Source: Nocardia beijingensis NBRC 16342
GTDB taxonomy: Bacteria > Actinomycetota > Actinomycetes > Mycobacteriales > Mycobacteriaceae
DNA: 64,000 nucleotides
Assembly: GCF_001612785.1 (NCBI RefSeq)
Contig: NZ_BDBC01000019.1
Span: 152,400 to 216,399 of the forward strand
Direction: 5' to 3'
In this document: piece after piece, positions 37,994 through 46,989 of the stretch
Position numbering within the stretch: the first letter of the stretch is position 1
Layout: every line of letters starts with the position of its first letter
The notes under the pieces: model-generated
What the model was told of the DNA's origin: nothing
Seen by the model: the letters and a program-made list of their open reading frames with translations, nothing else
Databases searched by the model: none
Made by a program: the position numbers and the translations under genes

Positions 37994-38969
37994 CGGATGC
38001 TCGCTTCTCGATCGGTGAGCGCATACCGATCCAGTGCTTGAACCGTTCCACCGGACCGGCCTCGCTGCCCGCGCGCGGCCGGAGCTGGAGCACGATGATC
38101 CCGGCCACGACGATGCCCGCCATGTTCACCGCCAGCTGACCCGCCGACAGGAACGCCACCCGCCACTCCCCCAAGGTCGCCGCGACCACGGCGAAGCCGG
38201 CCGCGGGCACGGTGGTCACCGAGATGAACACCCCGACCAGCGCGGCCGACTTCGCCGTCACCAGCGAGAGCATGCCTGCCGCGCCCGCGAGCAGCGCGAC
38301 GACCAGGGAGAACGGGCCAACCTGATAGATGAAGTCGACCTGCTCGACGCTGCTCACGCCGTCCATGGTGATCCAGCCGACCTGCTCCCACGCCAGCGTC
38401 GCGAGCAAGGTGACCACCATCGCCACCGGGAACCCGACCGCGAGCGCGACGGCCGAGCGGCGAGCGAGCCCGAAATCCCGGCGCGCGGCTGCCACCGCGA
38501 ACGCGGCCAGCGGACCGAACTCCGGACCGACCACCATCGCGCCGACGATGGTCACCGGTGAATCGGTCGCGACACCCACGGCCGCGAGCAGGCAGGCGAT
38601 CGTCAAGAACGCCAGGAACGTCGCGTTGAGGCTCGACTCCTCGTGCGTCTGCGCGAGCAGTTCCTCCCACACCACGGCGTCGCTCGGATCACCGGGCGCC
38701 TCGTGCACCGCGCGCTCGCCCGCCTCCGACAGGATCGTCTCGACCGGCGTGAGCGTCATCCCGCCGGTCCGGCAGACGCCGAGGGCGGTCAGGTCGTCGA
38801 GCACATCGTTGGCGGCCTCACGAGCGACGTCCGCTTGCACCAGATCACCCTTCGGCTCCAGCGCGGCGCCGCGGGCCAGGGTCACGTGGGTGACCCCGGG
38901 ATCGGCGGCCAGCACCGCGAGCACCGCGTCGGTGAGCTCCGGCGGGCTGATCAAGCGCAAGTGCAGCAA
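37965..38969 (-). CDS. DUF389 membrane protein
   Basis: 334 residues: an N-terminal soluble ferredoxin-like region (MLHLRLISPPELTDAVLAVL) then six or so membrane helices. The DUF389 core is TIVGAMVVGPEFGPLAAFAV and TAKSAALVGVFISVTTVPAA, with SLNATFLAFLTIACLLAAVG before it. The family is widespread and uncharacterised, sometimes labelled TIGR00341. The basic tail (RASVTPRRRRLR) is encoded in the overlap with the convergent membrane-protein gene. I see no partner gene that suggests a role. Confidence 0.85.
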   Translation of the reverse strand: MLHLRLISPPELTDAVLAVLAADPGVTHVTLARGAALEPKGDLVQADVAREAANDVLDDLTALGVCRTGGMTLTPVETILSEAGERAVHEAPGDPSDAVVWEELLAQTHEESSLNATFLAFLTIACLLAAVGVATDSPVTIVGAMVVGPEFGPLAAFAVAAARRDFGLARRSAVALAVGFPVAMVVTLLATLAWEQVGWITMDGVSSVEQVDFIYQVGPFSLVVALLAGAAGMLSLVTAKSAALVGVFISVTTVPAAGFAVVAATLGEWRVAFLSAGQLAVNMAGIVVAGIIVLQLRPRAGSEAGPVERFKHWIGMRSPIEKRASVTPRRRRLR

Positions 38970-39032
38970 CGGTTTTCCTCGCGGTCGGGCAGACGTGGCT
39001 GACCAGAAGGTACCGTCCGGGTGAGCGCCCCG

Positions 39033-40826
39033 CTACGACGCAGTCTCGGCGTGCTCGCCCTTCTTCTGCTCCGGCTTCACGTCCAGACCCGCCTCTTTGC
39101 GCTGCAGCTCGCTGATCGGCGCGGGCGCGTCGGTCAGCGGATCGACGCCGCCGCCGGTCTTCGGGAACGCGATGACCTCGCGGATCGAGTCCTCGCCCGC
39201 CAGCAGCGCGGTGACCCGGTCCCAGCCGAAGGCGATGCCGCCGTGCGGCGGCGCGCCGAAGGCGAAGGCGTCCAGCAGGAAGCCGAACTGCTCCTGCGCC
39301 TCCTCGGGAGTGATTCCCATCACGTCGAAGACGCGTTCCTGCACGTCACGGCGGTGGATACGGATCGAGCCGCCACCGATCTCGTTGCCGTTGCAGACGA
39401 TGTCGTAGGCGTAGGCCAGCGCCGACCCCGGATCGGTGTCGAAGGTGTCCAGCGACTCCGGCTTCGGCGAGGTGAACGCGTGGTGCACCGCGGTCCAGGC
39501 GGAGTGGCCCACCGCCACGTCGCCGCTGGCGGTCGCCTCGACGGTCGGCTCGAACAAGGGCGCATCGACGATCCAGACGAACGACCAGGCGTCCTCATCG
39601 ATGAGACCCACCTTGCGGGCGATCTCGACCCGCGCCGCGCCGAGCAGCGCGCGCTGCGCCTTGGCCGCGCCCGCCGCGAAGAACACGCAGTCACCCGGCA
39701 CCGCGCCGACGTGCTTGGCCAAGCCGTCGCGCTCGGCCTCGCTGAGGTTCTTGGCGACCGGGCCGCCCAGGGTGCCGTCCTCGTTCACCAGCACGTACGC
39801 CAAGCCCTTGGCGCCGCGCTGCTTGGCCCATTCCTGCCAGGCGTCGAGCTGGCGACGCGGCTGGCTCGCGCCGCCCGGCATCACCACCGCGCCCACGTAG
39901 GGCGCCTGGAACACCCGGAACGGGGTGTCCTTGAAGTAATCGGTGCACTCGGTGATCTCCACACCGAAACGCAAGTCGGGCTTGTCGCTGCCGAAACGGC
40001 GCATGGCCTCGGCGTAGGTCATGTGCGGAATCGGGGTCCGGATTTCGTAGCCGATCAGCTTCCACAGCGCGACCAGGATCTCCTCGGCCAGCAGGATCAC
40101 GTCCTCCTGGCGCACGAAGCTCATCTCGATGTCGAGCTGGGTGAACTCCGGTTGCCGGTCGGCGCGGAAGTCCTCGTCGCGGTAGCAGCGCGCGATCTGG
40201 AAGTAGCGCTCGATGCCGCCGACCATGAGCAGCTGCTTGAACAGCTGCGGGCTCTGTGGAAGGGCGTAGAAGCTCCCCGGCTGCAGGCGCGCGGGCACCA
40301 CGAAGTCGCGCGCGCCCTCGGGGGTGGACCTGGTCAGAGTCGGGGTCTCCACCTCGACGAATTCGTGGCGGGCGAGCACCTCGCGGGCGGCCGCGTTGAC
40401 CTTGGACCGCAGCCGGATGGCATGCGCGGGGCCTTCGCGGCGCAGATCCAGGTAGCGGTGCTTCAGGCGCGCTTCCTCGCCGGGCTGCTCGTCCAGCTGG
40501 AAGGGCAGCGGCGCGCTCTCGTTCAGCACCTCGAGTTCGGTGACGTTCACTTCGATGGCGCCGGTGGGTAGTTCCGGGTTCTCGTTACCGCTCGGCCGCG
40601 GTTCGACGGTGCCGGTGACGCGCACGCAGTACTCCGCGCGCAGCCGGTGCGCCTGCGCGGCGGGTTCGCCCTCGCGGAACACCGCTTGGGCCACGCCGGA
40701 CGCGTCACGCAGATCGATGAAGATCACCCCACCGTGGTCACGCCGCCGCGCCACCCAGCCGGTGAGAGTGACGGTCTGACCGGCATGCTCGCTTCGCAGC
40801 GAACCAGCCAAGTGGGTGCGCAGCAC
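39033..40826 (-). CDS. aspS: Aspartyl-tRNA synthetase (possibly Asp/Asn non-discriminating)
   Basis: 597 residues, the bacterial-type length with an inserted GAD domain. The OB-fold anticodon domain has [20 protein letters not shown]. Class II motif 2 is [20 protein letters not shown] and motif 3 is [20 protein letters not shown]. The start is GTG 40826, with AAAGGA 5 nt upstream, matching [13 protein letters not shown] starts of orthologues; upstream codons encode unrelated sequence. Many actinobacterial AspRS enzymes also mischarge tRNA-Asn for GatCAB to correct; whether this one does is not readable here. Divergent from the YpfJ-type peptidase, as aspS and ypfJ homologues are near each other in mycobacteria. 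Confidence 0.97.
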   Translation of the reverse strand: MLRTHLAGSLRSEHAGQTVTLTGWVARRRDHGGVIFIDLRDASGVAQAVFREGEPAAQAHRLRAEYCVRVTGTVEPRPSGNENPELPTGAIEVNVTELEVLNESAPLPFQLDEQPGEEARLKHRYLDLRREGPAHAIRLRSKVNAAAREVLARHEFVEVETPTLTRSTPEGARDFVVPARLQPGSFYALPQSPQLFKQLLMVGGIERYFQIARCYRDEDFRADRQPEFTQLDIEMSFVRQEDVILLAEEILVALWKLIGYEIRTPIPHMTYAEAMRRFGSDKPDLRFGVEITECTDYFKDTPFRVFQAPYVGAVVMPGGASQPRRQLDAWQEWAKQRGAKGLAYVLVNEDGTLGGPVAKNLSEAERDGLAKHVGAVPGDCVFFAAGAAKAQRALLGAARVEIARKVGLIDEDAWSFVWIVDAPLFEPTVEATASGDVAVGHSAWTAVHHAFTSPKPESLDTFDTDPGSALAYAYDIVCNGNEIGGGSIRIHRRDVQERVFDVMGITPEEAQEQFGFLLDAFAFGAPPHGGIAFGWDRVTALLAGEDSIREVIAFPKTGGGVDPLTDAPAPISELQRKEAGLDVKPEQKKGEHAETAS

Positions 40827-41017
40827 GGGGTTCCTTTCGACGACTCTGGCACCGGCGCGGTGTGACCAGGTGCGAGTCCATCGTAGTGAGACACATTCGG
40901 TGAGACGAAACCGATATCGACCCGCCCGTGCCAAGCTGTATCCGAGGGAGTGTGAACCGGGGGCCCGGACCACCGAGGGTTGGGTGACCCCGGGGGACGA
41001 GCGAGAAAGCGACGACG

Positions 41018-41941
41018 ATGACCTTCAACGAGGGCATGCAGATCGACCCCGACCGGGTTTCGTCCGGCGGTCCCGGCATGGGCGGCAAGCTCGCGCTGGG
41101 CGGCGGCGCGGGCGGGCTCATCGTGCTGGTGCTGGCGCTGCTGCTGGGCGGAGACCCCGGATCCATCCTCGGCAACTTCACCGGCACGCAGGATCAGAGC
41201 CAGACCCAGCCGGGCACGGCTGGCACGCCGAGCCACTGCAAGACCGGCGCGGACGCCAACAGATACGTCGACTGCCGGGTGGCGCTCACCGCGCAGAGCC
41301 TGGACGCCGTGTGGTCGGCCGAGCTGCCGAAGCAGGCGGGCAAACGCTATGCGCAGCCGAAAGTGGTGCTCTTCTCCGGAGCCACCTCGACCGGCTGCGG
41401 CAACGCCACCAGTGACGTGGGACCGTTCTACTGCCCCGCCGACCGGACCGCCTACTTCGACACCAGCTTCTTCCAGGAACTGGTGGATCGCTTCGGTTCC
41501 AGCGGCGGCCCGCTCGCGCAGGAATACGTCGTGGCGCACGAGATCGGCCATCACATCCAGAACCTGCTCGGTGACATCGGCCGCGCGCAGCGCGATCCAC
41601 GCGGGGCGAACTCCGACGCGGTGCGCACCGAATTGCAGGCCGACTGCTACGCGGGCATCTGGGCGCATTTCGCGGACAAGCAGCCTGCGCCGGGCAGCGA
41701 TCAGCCGTTCCTGAAACCGTTGTCGGACAAGGACGTCGACGACGCGCTGTCGGCGGCCGCCGCGGTCGGTGACGACCGCATCCAGCGCGCCGCGCGGGGC
41801 CGGGTGAATCCCGAAGCGTGGACCCACGGTTCGTCCGAGCAGCGACAGAAGTGGTTCCTCACCGGCTACCGGACCGGTCAGGTCCGGGCCTGTGACACGT
41901 ACTCGGCGCCGGACCTGAACAACCCGTCCGGCCTGCGCTAG
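41018..41941 (+). CDS. YpfJ/neutral zinc metallopeptidase family protein
   Basis: 307 residues. One membrane helix ([20 protein letters not shown]) follows a short Gly-rich cytoplasmic start. The outward-facing domain holds the zinc motif [17 protein letters not shown] (HExxH) and the third-ligand block [17 protein letters not shown]. The protein belongs to the putative neutral zinc metallopeptidase family (YpfJ/KPN_02809); no physiological substrate is established. Cys residues in [17 protein letters not shown] and [10 protein letters not shown] suggest disulfides in the exported domain. A terminator hairpin follows directly. Confidence 0.88.
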   Translation: MTFNEGMQIDPDRVSSGGPGMGGKLALGGGAGGLIVLVLALLLGGDPGSILGNFTGTQDQSQTQPGTAGTPSHCKTGADANRYVDCRVALTAQSLDAVWSAELPKQAGKRYAQPKVVLFSGATSTGCGNATSDVGPFYCPADRTAYFDTSFFQELVDRFGSSGGPLAQEYVVAHEIGHHIQNLLGDIGRAQRDPRGANSDAVRTELQADCYAGIWAHFADKQPAPGSDQPFLKPLSDKDVDDALSAAAAVGDDRIQRAARGRVNPEAWTHGSSEQRQKWFLTGYRTGQVRACDTYSAPDLNNPSGLR

Positions 41942-41958
41942 CTCCGGATCCGATCGAT

Positions 41959-41995
41959 ACAGCGCGCCGACTCCCGCCGGGGGCCGGCGCGCTGT
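41959..41995 (+). terminator. Terminator hairpin after the YpfJ-type gene
   Basis: ACAGCGCGCCG (41959-41969) pairs perfectly with CGGCGCGCTGT (41985-41995) around a 15-nt loop, 18 bp after the stop codon. There is no clear U-tract. Confidence 0.65.
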
Positions 41996-42058
41996 CATGA
42001 TCTACGGCAGTTCGTCTGCGCCGCAGGCGGACACGGACAGCACCGGAAGATGGGATCG

Positions 42059-42595
42059 ATGCGAGTAACGAAAGCCGTTCTGCTGGTTGTGACGCTGATC
42101 GTCGCGGTGGGCTCGGGCGCCGCGACGGCCGACCCGGCACTGGATCGCCCCAGTGCGCTACCGCCGATCGCCGCGCCGCTGGCGCTGTTGACGCTGACCA
42201 CCATTCCGGACGGTTGGCAGGCGCGGACGGATCTGCGCCCGCAGCTGGAGGTCTTCGCCGACGGCCGCGCGGTGAGCAGCCCCGACGCGGTGGCCCCCGA
42301 GCGTCGCCCGGAGACTCCGCCGAAGCGGATCGACGGCCATATCCCGTCCGACGTGCTCAGCGCGGCGCTGGCGGAGACCAAAGCGCTGGCCACGGTGGAC
42401 CTCGGCGTGCCGAAGGCCACGGACCAGAGCAGCCGGATCATCGACCTCATGCCGCAGTCGCCATCCGACGACGTGCATCTGGTGGTGTACTCGCCGGACA
42501 CCACGGAGGGGCTCGGCGCGGAGCAGCAGGCCGCGCGCAAACGTTTCGCCGACCTCTACCGGAAGCTGATCGACTCGTTCGTGCAGGACAACTGA
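42059..42595 (+). CDS. Secreted protein of unknown function
   Basis: 178 residues. MRVTKAVLLVVTLIVAVGSG followed by AATADPA is a Sec signal peptide, so the protein is exported. The mature part contains PLALLTLTTIPDGWQARTDL and DVHLVVYSPDTTEGL, with no domain I recognise. An ATG at 42050 is also in frame, but GGGA upstream suits 42059 better. It is a single gene between two hairpin terminators, so probably monocistronic. Confidence 0.7.
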   Translation: MRVTKAVLLVVTLIVAVGSGAATADPALDRPSALPPIAAPLALLTLTTIPDGWQARTDLRPQLEVFADGRAVSSPDAVAPERRPETPPKRIDGHIPSDVLSAALAETKALATVDLGVPKATDQSSRIIDLMPQSPSDDVHLVVYSPDTTEGLGAEQQAARKRFADLYRKLIDSFVQDN

Positions 42596-42607
42596 GACTC
42601 TCGCCGT

Positions 42608-42645
42608 CACCCGGCCCGGAGGAGGTGATCCGTCCGGGCCGGGTG
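42608..42645. terminator. Terminator hairpin between convergent genes
   Basis: CACCCGGCCCGGA (42608-42620) pairs perfectly with TCCGGGCCGGGTG (42633-42645) with a 12-nt loop. It lies between the stop of the secreted protein gene and the stop of the convergent Pro/Ser/Thr-rich gene. Confidence 0.75.
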
Positions 42646-42671
42646 CGGCGTCCGATCTCCCCGGCGTCGCG

Positions 42672-44288
42672 TCAGAACTGGTCTTGCTCGTAGTCGGAGC
42701 TGATGATCTCGTCCGAGTGCGTCGCGCCGATGACATCCGGCGTCGACTCGCCCAGCGGGCCGGTGAGATCGTCGTTGCCGGTCGGGCTCGAGTAAGGCTG
42801 CACCGTGCGCGAGTGTTCCTCGTCGTTGCCGCGCTGCCCCGCCGCGCCGGCCGGACCGCCCATGAAGCTGCTCGATCCGGCGGGGGTCGTCCCGGCCGGT
42901 GTGCCGGTACCGAACGACGTGCCCGGCACCCCGGAGACCGACCGGATCGGCGGGACCGTGGTACCGGGTAGACCGCTGGCTTTGGGAACCGAGGACGTGC
43001 TCGGGCTGCCGGGACGGCCCGGGCTGCTGCCGAGCAGACTGCTGGGCGTGCCGTGGCTGGTGCTGGGACTGTGCGAGGTGCTGTGCACCGACGACGGCGT
43101 GGTCGTCGGCGACGTCGTCCCCGGCGCGGCGGAGTCCAGGCCTGCCGCCTTGGTCGCGGTGTCCGAAACGGTCGACTGCGCCTGCTCCAGGATCGGTTGC
43201 CCGACGTTCTCCGCCAGCGCCTGCGCGACCTCCTGTGGCGCGGGCCCACCTCCCGGCGCGACCAGCTGCTGCACCATGCCACTGAGTTCGGCGGTCTTAC
43301 CCGCCAGGTCGCCGCGGGTGGCGTTGACCACGCCGACGGCCTGACCGAGGTGTTCGGTGGCCGAGGCCATCAGCGTCGCCTGGGCGGGCGGGGTGAGAAT
43401 CACCGGCGCGAGCGCGGTCGCCTGGGTGGCGAACGACGACGCGATGCCGAGCAGTTGGGCGTTGCCCTGCTGCACCACGGTGGCCGCCCGCTGCGTGAGC
43501 TCGGAGATGTCGATGCCCCGCTGACTGGTCTCCTGTCCCTGCACGTTCGCCTGCTGACTCGCGGCCTGGGCGTTGCGGGCGGCCTGGCTCTGCCACAGCT
43601 GCTCGACCGTGCTCATGCTGCCCTTGCCCACCTGCATGGCCATCTCGATGACCTTGGAGGACTGACTCAGAATCGCGGTCGGGTCGAACGCGCCGATGAC
43701 GCCGGTGCCGAAACTGCTCAGCAGGTCAAGGATCGGCTTCATCAACACGTCGACGCCGGGCAGCGCGGGCACCGCGACGCCCTGGAGCAGGGCGGCCACC
43801 GGGTCGGCGGGCAAGGCGGGCAGCGATCCTGCCGCGGCCGCCGCCTGGTTCACCGTGCTGGCGATCGCGCTCGGCGCGGCGGAGAGCGCGCCGCTCAGCA
43901 CGCCGGTCGCCTGATCGAGCGCGGTCTCGATCGCCGGGGCCGCGACCTGGTCGAACGCGGTGTTCGGGTCCCCGAGCAGCGCCGAGGCGTGATGCGCGAC
44001 ACCGTGCGCGTCCTCGGCGCTCGGCGCGCCGTTCAGTCCGGGCAGACCGGCGGGCACGGTGGCCGACTGCTGATCCTCGGAGATCTTGCGCGACAGCACG
44101 AACGCGGGCGGCTCGATGGGGGGAAGGTCTTCGGGCAGTTGCGGCAGCGGCAGGTCGAGCACCGCCTGGGCCGGTGTCTGCTGCAGCGCGTCCAGCACGG
44201 CCTGCTGGCCGATGGCGACGTTCTGCTCGGCCGCGTGCGCGACCGCCTCGTCCTGCGGCGCGATGAGGCCGCTGTCCAGTGGTCTCAT
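42672..44288 (-). CDS. Large Ala/Gln-helical protein with Ser/Thr/Pro-rich tail, type VII-associated candidate
   Basis: 538 residues, no signal peptide. Residues 1 to about 380 are Ala/Gln/Leu-rich and probably helical, including SQAARNAQAASQQANVQGQE and LTQRAATVVQQGNAQLLGIA. The last 150 or so are Ser/Thr/Pro/Gly-rich and look disordered (for example TSPTTTPSSVHSTSHSPSTS), with an acidic end SSDYEQDQF. I recognise no named domain. It is translationally coupled (ATGA) to the EspC-like gene upstream, which suggests a partner or co-secreted substrate, as EspC-like proteins pair with larger EspA-like proteins. No ESX core genes (eccC, eccD, mycP) are in the window. Confidence 0.65.
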   Translation of the reverse strand: MRPLDSGLIAPQDEAVAHAAEQNVAIGQQAVLDALQQTPAQAVLDLPLPQLPEDLPPIEPPAFVLSRKISEDQQSATVPAGLPGLNGAPSAEDAHGVAHHASALLGDPNTAFDQVAAPAIETALDQATGVLSGALSAAPSAIASTVNQAAAAAGSLPALPADPVAALLQGVAVPALPGVDVLMKPILDLLSSFGTGVIGAFDPTAILSQSSKVIEMAMQVGKGSMSTVEQLWQSQAARNAQAASQQANVQGQETSQRGIDISELTQRAATVVQQGNAQLLGIASSFATQATALAPVILTPPAQATLMASATEHLGQAVGVVNATRGDLAGKTAELSGMVQQLVAPGGGPAPQEVAQALAENVGQPILEQAQSTVSDTATKAAGLDSAAPGTTSPTTTPSSVHSTSHSPSTSHGTPSSLLGSSPGRPGSPSTSSVPKASGLPGTTVPPIRSVSGVPGTSFGTGTPAGTTPAGSSSFMGGPAGAAGQRGNDEEHSRTVQPYSSPTGNDDLTGPLGESTPDVIGATHSDEIISSDYEQDQF

Positions 44289-44614
44289 ACCGCGTCTCCG
44301 ATCCGGCCCGCGATCGACCCGAGCGCACCGGCGTTCGACCAGTCCACGGCGTCGTACGCGGCGGCGGCGCTGAACGCCGATTCGGACAGCTTGGCGTACT
44401 TGGCGGACAGATCGTTGATGTCCTTGGCCTGCAACACTTGCGCCGCGGCGAACATCGCCAGGTAGTCGGCCCCGATCAAGCCGAAGACCGGGACGAGCGC
44501 CGAAACGTTCTTCACCGCGTCGAAATTGCCCGCCCCCGCGAGATCACCGGCGATACCGGCGTTCGTGGCGGCGAACGCCCGGACCGCTTCGGTCTCTACC
44601 GAGAGATCACTCAT
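44285..44614 (-). CDS. EspC-like type VII secretion substrate/target protein
   Basis: 109 residues starting MSDLSVETEAVRAFAATNAG, with a central DYLAMFAAAQVLQAKDINDL and ending ALGSIAGRIGDAV. Its length, all-helical hydrophobic pattern and lack of signal peptide fit the EspC/type VII secretion target family (related to WXG100 helical hairpins). The ATG at 44614 is behind GGGGGCAAC; an upstream in-frame start would add 26 poor residues. It overlaps the next gene by 4 bp, so the two are co-translated. Secretion would need an ESX system encoded elsewhere. Confidence 0.68.
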   Translation of the reverse strand: MSDLSVETEAVRAFAATNAGIAGDLAGAGNFDAVKNVSALVPVFGLIGADYLAMFAAAQVLQAKDINDLSAKYAKLSESAFSAAAAYDAVDWSNAGALGSIAGRIGDAV

Positions 44615-44781
44615 CGAGTTGCCCCCCAAATCGTCGTACAGATCCGCGTCATGCAGTTTTCGTGAGCCGCCTGCTCCCTGCCGAATCGGCAAGGGCCGCT
44701 ACGGTTGCGCTCAATATAGCGGACCGGACCGGCATGTTTCGAGCCCGAACGCGCCGCACGACCGGGCGGACCGGACCGAAC

Positions 44782-44812
44782 TGGAACGTGTTGCAAATTA
44801 GAACAAGTTCTA
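44782..44812 (+). promoter_or_regulatory. Two KstR-type operator matches upstream of the epimerase gene
   Basis: TGGAACGTGTTGCA (44782-44795) and TAGAACAAGTTCTA (44799-44812) both fit the 14-bp consensus TNNAACNNGTTNNA known for the mycobacterial cholesterol-catabolism repressor KstR. The second has perfect 6-bp arms. Their centres are 17 bp apart, and the downstream box ends 13 bp before the ATG at 44826, in the likely promoter. This suggests sterol/lipid-responsive repression; the regulator is inferred from the motif. Confidence 0.68.
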
Positions 44813-44825
44813 TATTCTCTGTCCC

Positions 44826-45830
44826 ATGAAGGTCGCAGTGACCGGCGCAGCCGGCTACCTTGGCACGAATCTGCTCCGCCTCCTCACCGAGCGCGGTCAC
44901 CAGGTCACGGCCGTCGATCGGGCCGTTCCCGCCGAGCCGGCGGCGCCCGGGGTCACCTGGGTGCGCGGCGACGTGCTCGATCCGGCGTCGATGCGCGCCG
45001 CACTGGACGGCGCCGAGGTGGTCTACCACCTGGTCGCGGTGATCACCCTGGCCGAAAAGAACGATCTGGCCTGGCGGGTGAACACCGAGGGCGTGCGCGT
45101 GGTCGCCGAAGCGGCGCTGGCGGTAGGCGCGCGCCGGATGGTGCACGCCAGCTCGATCCACGCGTTCGACCAGTACAGCTGCGGCGGCCGGATCGACGAG
45201 AACGCGCCACGCTCGACCGACCCGGCGCTTCCGGTCTACGACCGCTCGAAATGGGCGGGCGAGGTGGCGCTGCGCAAGGTGATCGACCAGGGACTCGACG
45301 CCGTGCTGTGCAATCCCACCGGCGTCTTCGGCCCGCTGGATTACAGCAAGCCGCTCTCGCGCATCAACCGGACGCTCAAGGACGCGGCCCTCGGGCGGGT
45401 GCCAGCCATGATCGGCGGCGGATTCGACCTCGTCGACGTGCGCGATGTCGCCGCGGGCCTGGCACTGGCCTGCGAGCACGGCCGCACGGGCGAGAACTAT
45501 CTGCTCGGCGGGTCGATGATCTCGATGCTCGAGCTGTGCCGCGTCGCCGCGACCCACGGCGGCAAACGCGGCCCCAGGTTCGCCATCTCCCCGAAACTCG
45601 TGTCCGGCGTCATCCCCGTGCTCGCGCCGATCGGCAAGCTGTTCAACTCCGACATCGTCTCCAGGGCGGCACTCGGCGCGCTGATCTCCGCCCCGGTCGT
45701 CGACCACGGCAAGGCCGAACGCGAGCTCGGTTACCGGCCGCGCCCGCTCGACGACACGGTGCGCGACCTGGTCACCTTCTTCGCCGACCCGTCCGCGCTC
45801 ACGCCGCCGGGCGCCAAGCAGATCGCTTGA
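44826..45830 (+). CDS. NAD-dependent epimerase/dehydratase-family (extended SDR) oxidoreductase, possibly 3beta-HSD-like
   Basis: 334 residues. The Rossmann start MKVAVTGAAGYLGTNLLRLL contains GxxGxxG. The SDR active site is present as HASSIHAFDQY (Ser) and VYDRSKWAGEVALRK (Y-x3-K). Extended-SDR features such as LCNPTGVFGPLDYSK and DLVDVRDVAAGLALACEHG follow. The same branch includes dihydroflavonol reductases and 3beta-hydroxysteroid dehydrogenases. The two KstR-like boxes at its promoter make a steroid or lipid substrate more likely than a sugar nucleotide. It is divergent from the EspC-like gene and followed by the radical SAM gene after 32 bp. Confidence 0.85.
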   Translation: MKVAVTGAAGYLGTNLLRLLTERGHQVTAVDRAVPAEPAAPGVTWVRGDVLDPASMRAALDGAEVVYHLVAVITLAEKNDLAWRVNTEGVRVVAEAALAVGARRMVHASSIHAFDQYSCGGRIDENAPRSTDPALPVYDRSKWAGEVALRKVIDQGLDAVLCNPTGVFGPLDYSKPLSRINRTLKDAALGRVPAMIGGGFDLVDVRDVAAGLALACEHGRTGENYLLGGSMISMLELCRVAATHGGKRGPRFAISPKLVSGVIPVLAPIGKLFNSDIVSRAALGALISAPVVDHGKAERELGYRPRPLDDTVRDLVTFFADPSALTPPGAKQIA

Positions 45831-45838
45831 CACCTCGC

Positions 45839-45854
45839 TAGAACACATGTTCGA
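45839..45854 (+). promoter_or_regulatory. SOS (LexA) box upstream of the radical SAM gene
   Basis: TAGAACACATGTTCGA differs at one position from the mycobacterial SOS box TCGAAC-N4-GTTCGA. It starts 9 bp after the epimerase stop codon and ends 8 bp before the GTG start of the Rv2578c-type gene, so LexA binding there would block its transcription. I recall Rv2578c being listed among LexA-regulated M. tuberculosis genes, which supports the call. Confidence 0.75.
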
Positions 45855-45862
45855 CTGAGGGG

Positions 45863-46879
45863 GTGCGGTGGCAAAGCCAGACCTTGGACGCCGAGGACGG
45901 CGCCTTGCCCGGGTTGTCCCGGGCCGGTCTGGTGCGCACCGTGCAAACGCCGGAGTTCGAGGGCATCACCTTCCACGAGGTGCTGTGCAAGAGCGCGCTG
46001 AACCGCGTGCCCGAGGGCGCGAACGTGCCGTTCCAGTGGACCGTCAATCCCATGCGCGGCTGTTCGCACGCCTGCCGCTATTGCTTCGCGCGCGGCACGC
46101 ACGAATATCTGGATCTGGACGCCGGCCGGGACTTCGACTCGCAGATCGTCGTCAAGACCAATGTCGCCGCGGTGCTGCGCAAGGAACTCGGCAGGAGGTC
46201 CTGGCTCCGGGAACCGGTCGCGCTGGGCACCAACACCGACCCCTACCAGCGCGCCGAGGGGCGGTATCGATTGATGCCAGGCATCATTCGCGCGCTGACC
46301 GAATCCGGCACCCCCTTCTCCATCCTCACCAAGGGGCCTTTGCTGCGCCGGGATCTGCCCTTGCTCACCGCGGCGGCCGAGCAGGTGCGGGTGAGCCTGG
46401 CGGTGTCGATCGCGATCCTCGACGAGGATCTGCACCGGAGCCTGGAACCCGGCACGCCGTCGCCCCGGGCCCGGCTGGAGTTGGTGCGCGCGCTCACCGA
46501 CGCGGGCTTCGCGGTGAACGTCCTGGTCGCACCGGTCATCCCCGGCCTCACCGACGGCCGCGCCCACTTGGACGCGATCTTCGGCGCGATCGCCGCGGCG
46601 GGGGCGGAATCGGCGGTCGCGTTCCCCATGCACCTGCGCGGCAGCACCAGGGGATGGTTCCTGTCCTGGCTGGCCGAGCACCATCCTGCGCTGCTGCGCC
46701 GCTACCGCCAGCTGTACCGGCGTGGCGCCTACGTCACACCGGAGTACTCCGCCTGGCTGCGCTCGCGGGTCGCTCCGCTGCTGGCCGAACACGGTTTGAC
46801 GGCCCGCGGGCGAGCCGAACCGGAGACACGAACCGAAACCGCACCCACGAGCGACGCCCAGCTGGCATTGTTCGCCTGA
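45863..46879 (+). CDS. Rv2578c-family radical SAM protein
   Basis: 338 residues. RGCSHACRYCFARGTHEYLD contains the radical SAM Cx3Cx2C motif; GTNTDPYQRAEGRYRLMPGI and SILTKGPLLRRDL are other hallmarks of this family, related to spore photolyase/SplB-like and DUF1848-like proteins. The GTG start gives RWQSQTLDAEDGALPG. An SOS box directly upstream indicates DNA-damage induction, so a repair-related radical reaction is a reasonable inference, but no reaction is known to me. The tail after about residue 315 is Thr/Glu-rich and non-conserved-looking. Confidence 0.88.
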   Translation: MRWQSQTLDAEDGALPGLSRAGLVRTVQTPEFEGITFHEVLCKSALNRVPEGANVPFQWTVNPMRGCSHACRYCFARGTHEYLDLDAGRDFDSQIVVKTNVAAVLRKELGRRSWLREPVALGTNTDPYQRAEGRYRLMPGIIRALTESGTPFSILTKGPLLRRDLPLLTAAAEQVRVSLAVSIAILDEDLHRSLEPGTPSPRARLELVRALTDAGFAVNVLVAPVIPGLTDGRAHLDAIFGAIAAAGAESAVAFPMHLRGSTRGWFLSWLAEHHPALLRRYRQLYRRGAYVTPEYSAWLRSRVAPLLAEHGLTARGRAEPETRTETAPTSDAQLALFA

Positions 46880-46989
46880 AGCGGGCAACCGCCGATCTCG
46901 CCGGTCCGCGCGCTTCACGGGCGCGCACCGCGTTCGACGGAGTAGTTTGGCGATGGCACCTCTCAGCGACGAGGAAGTGAAGCAGGCAC

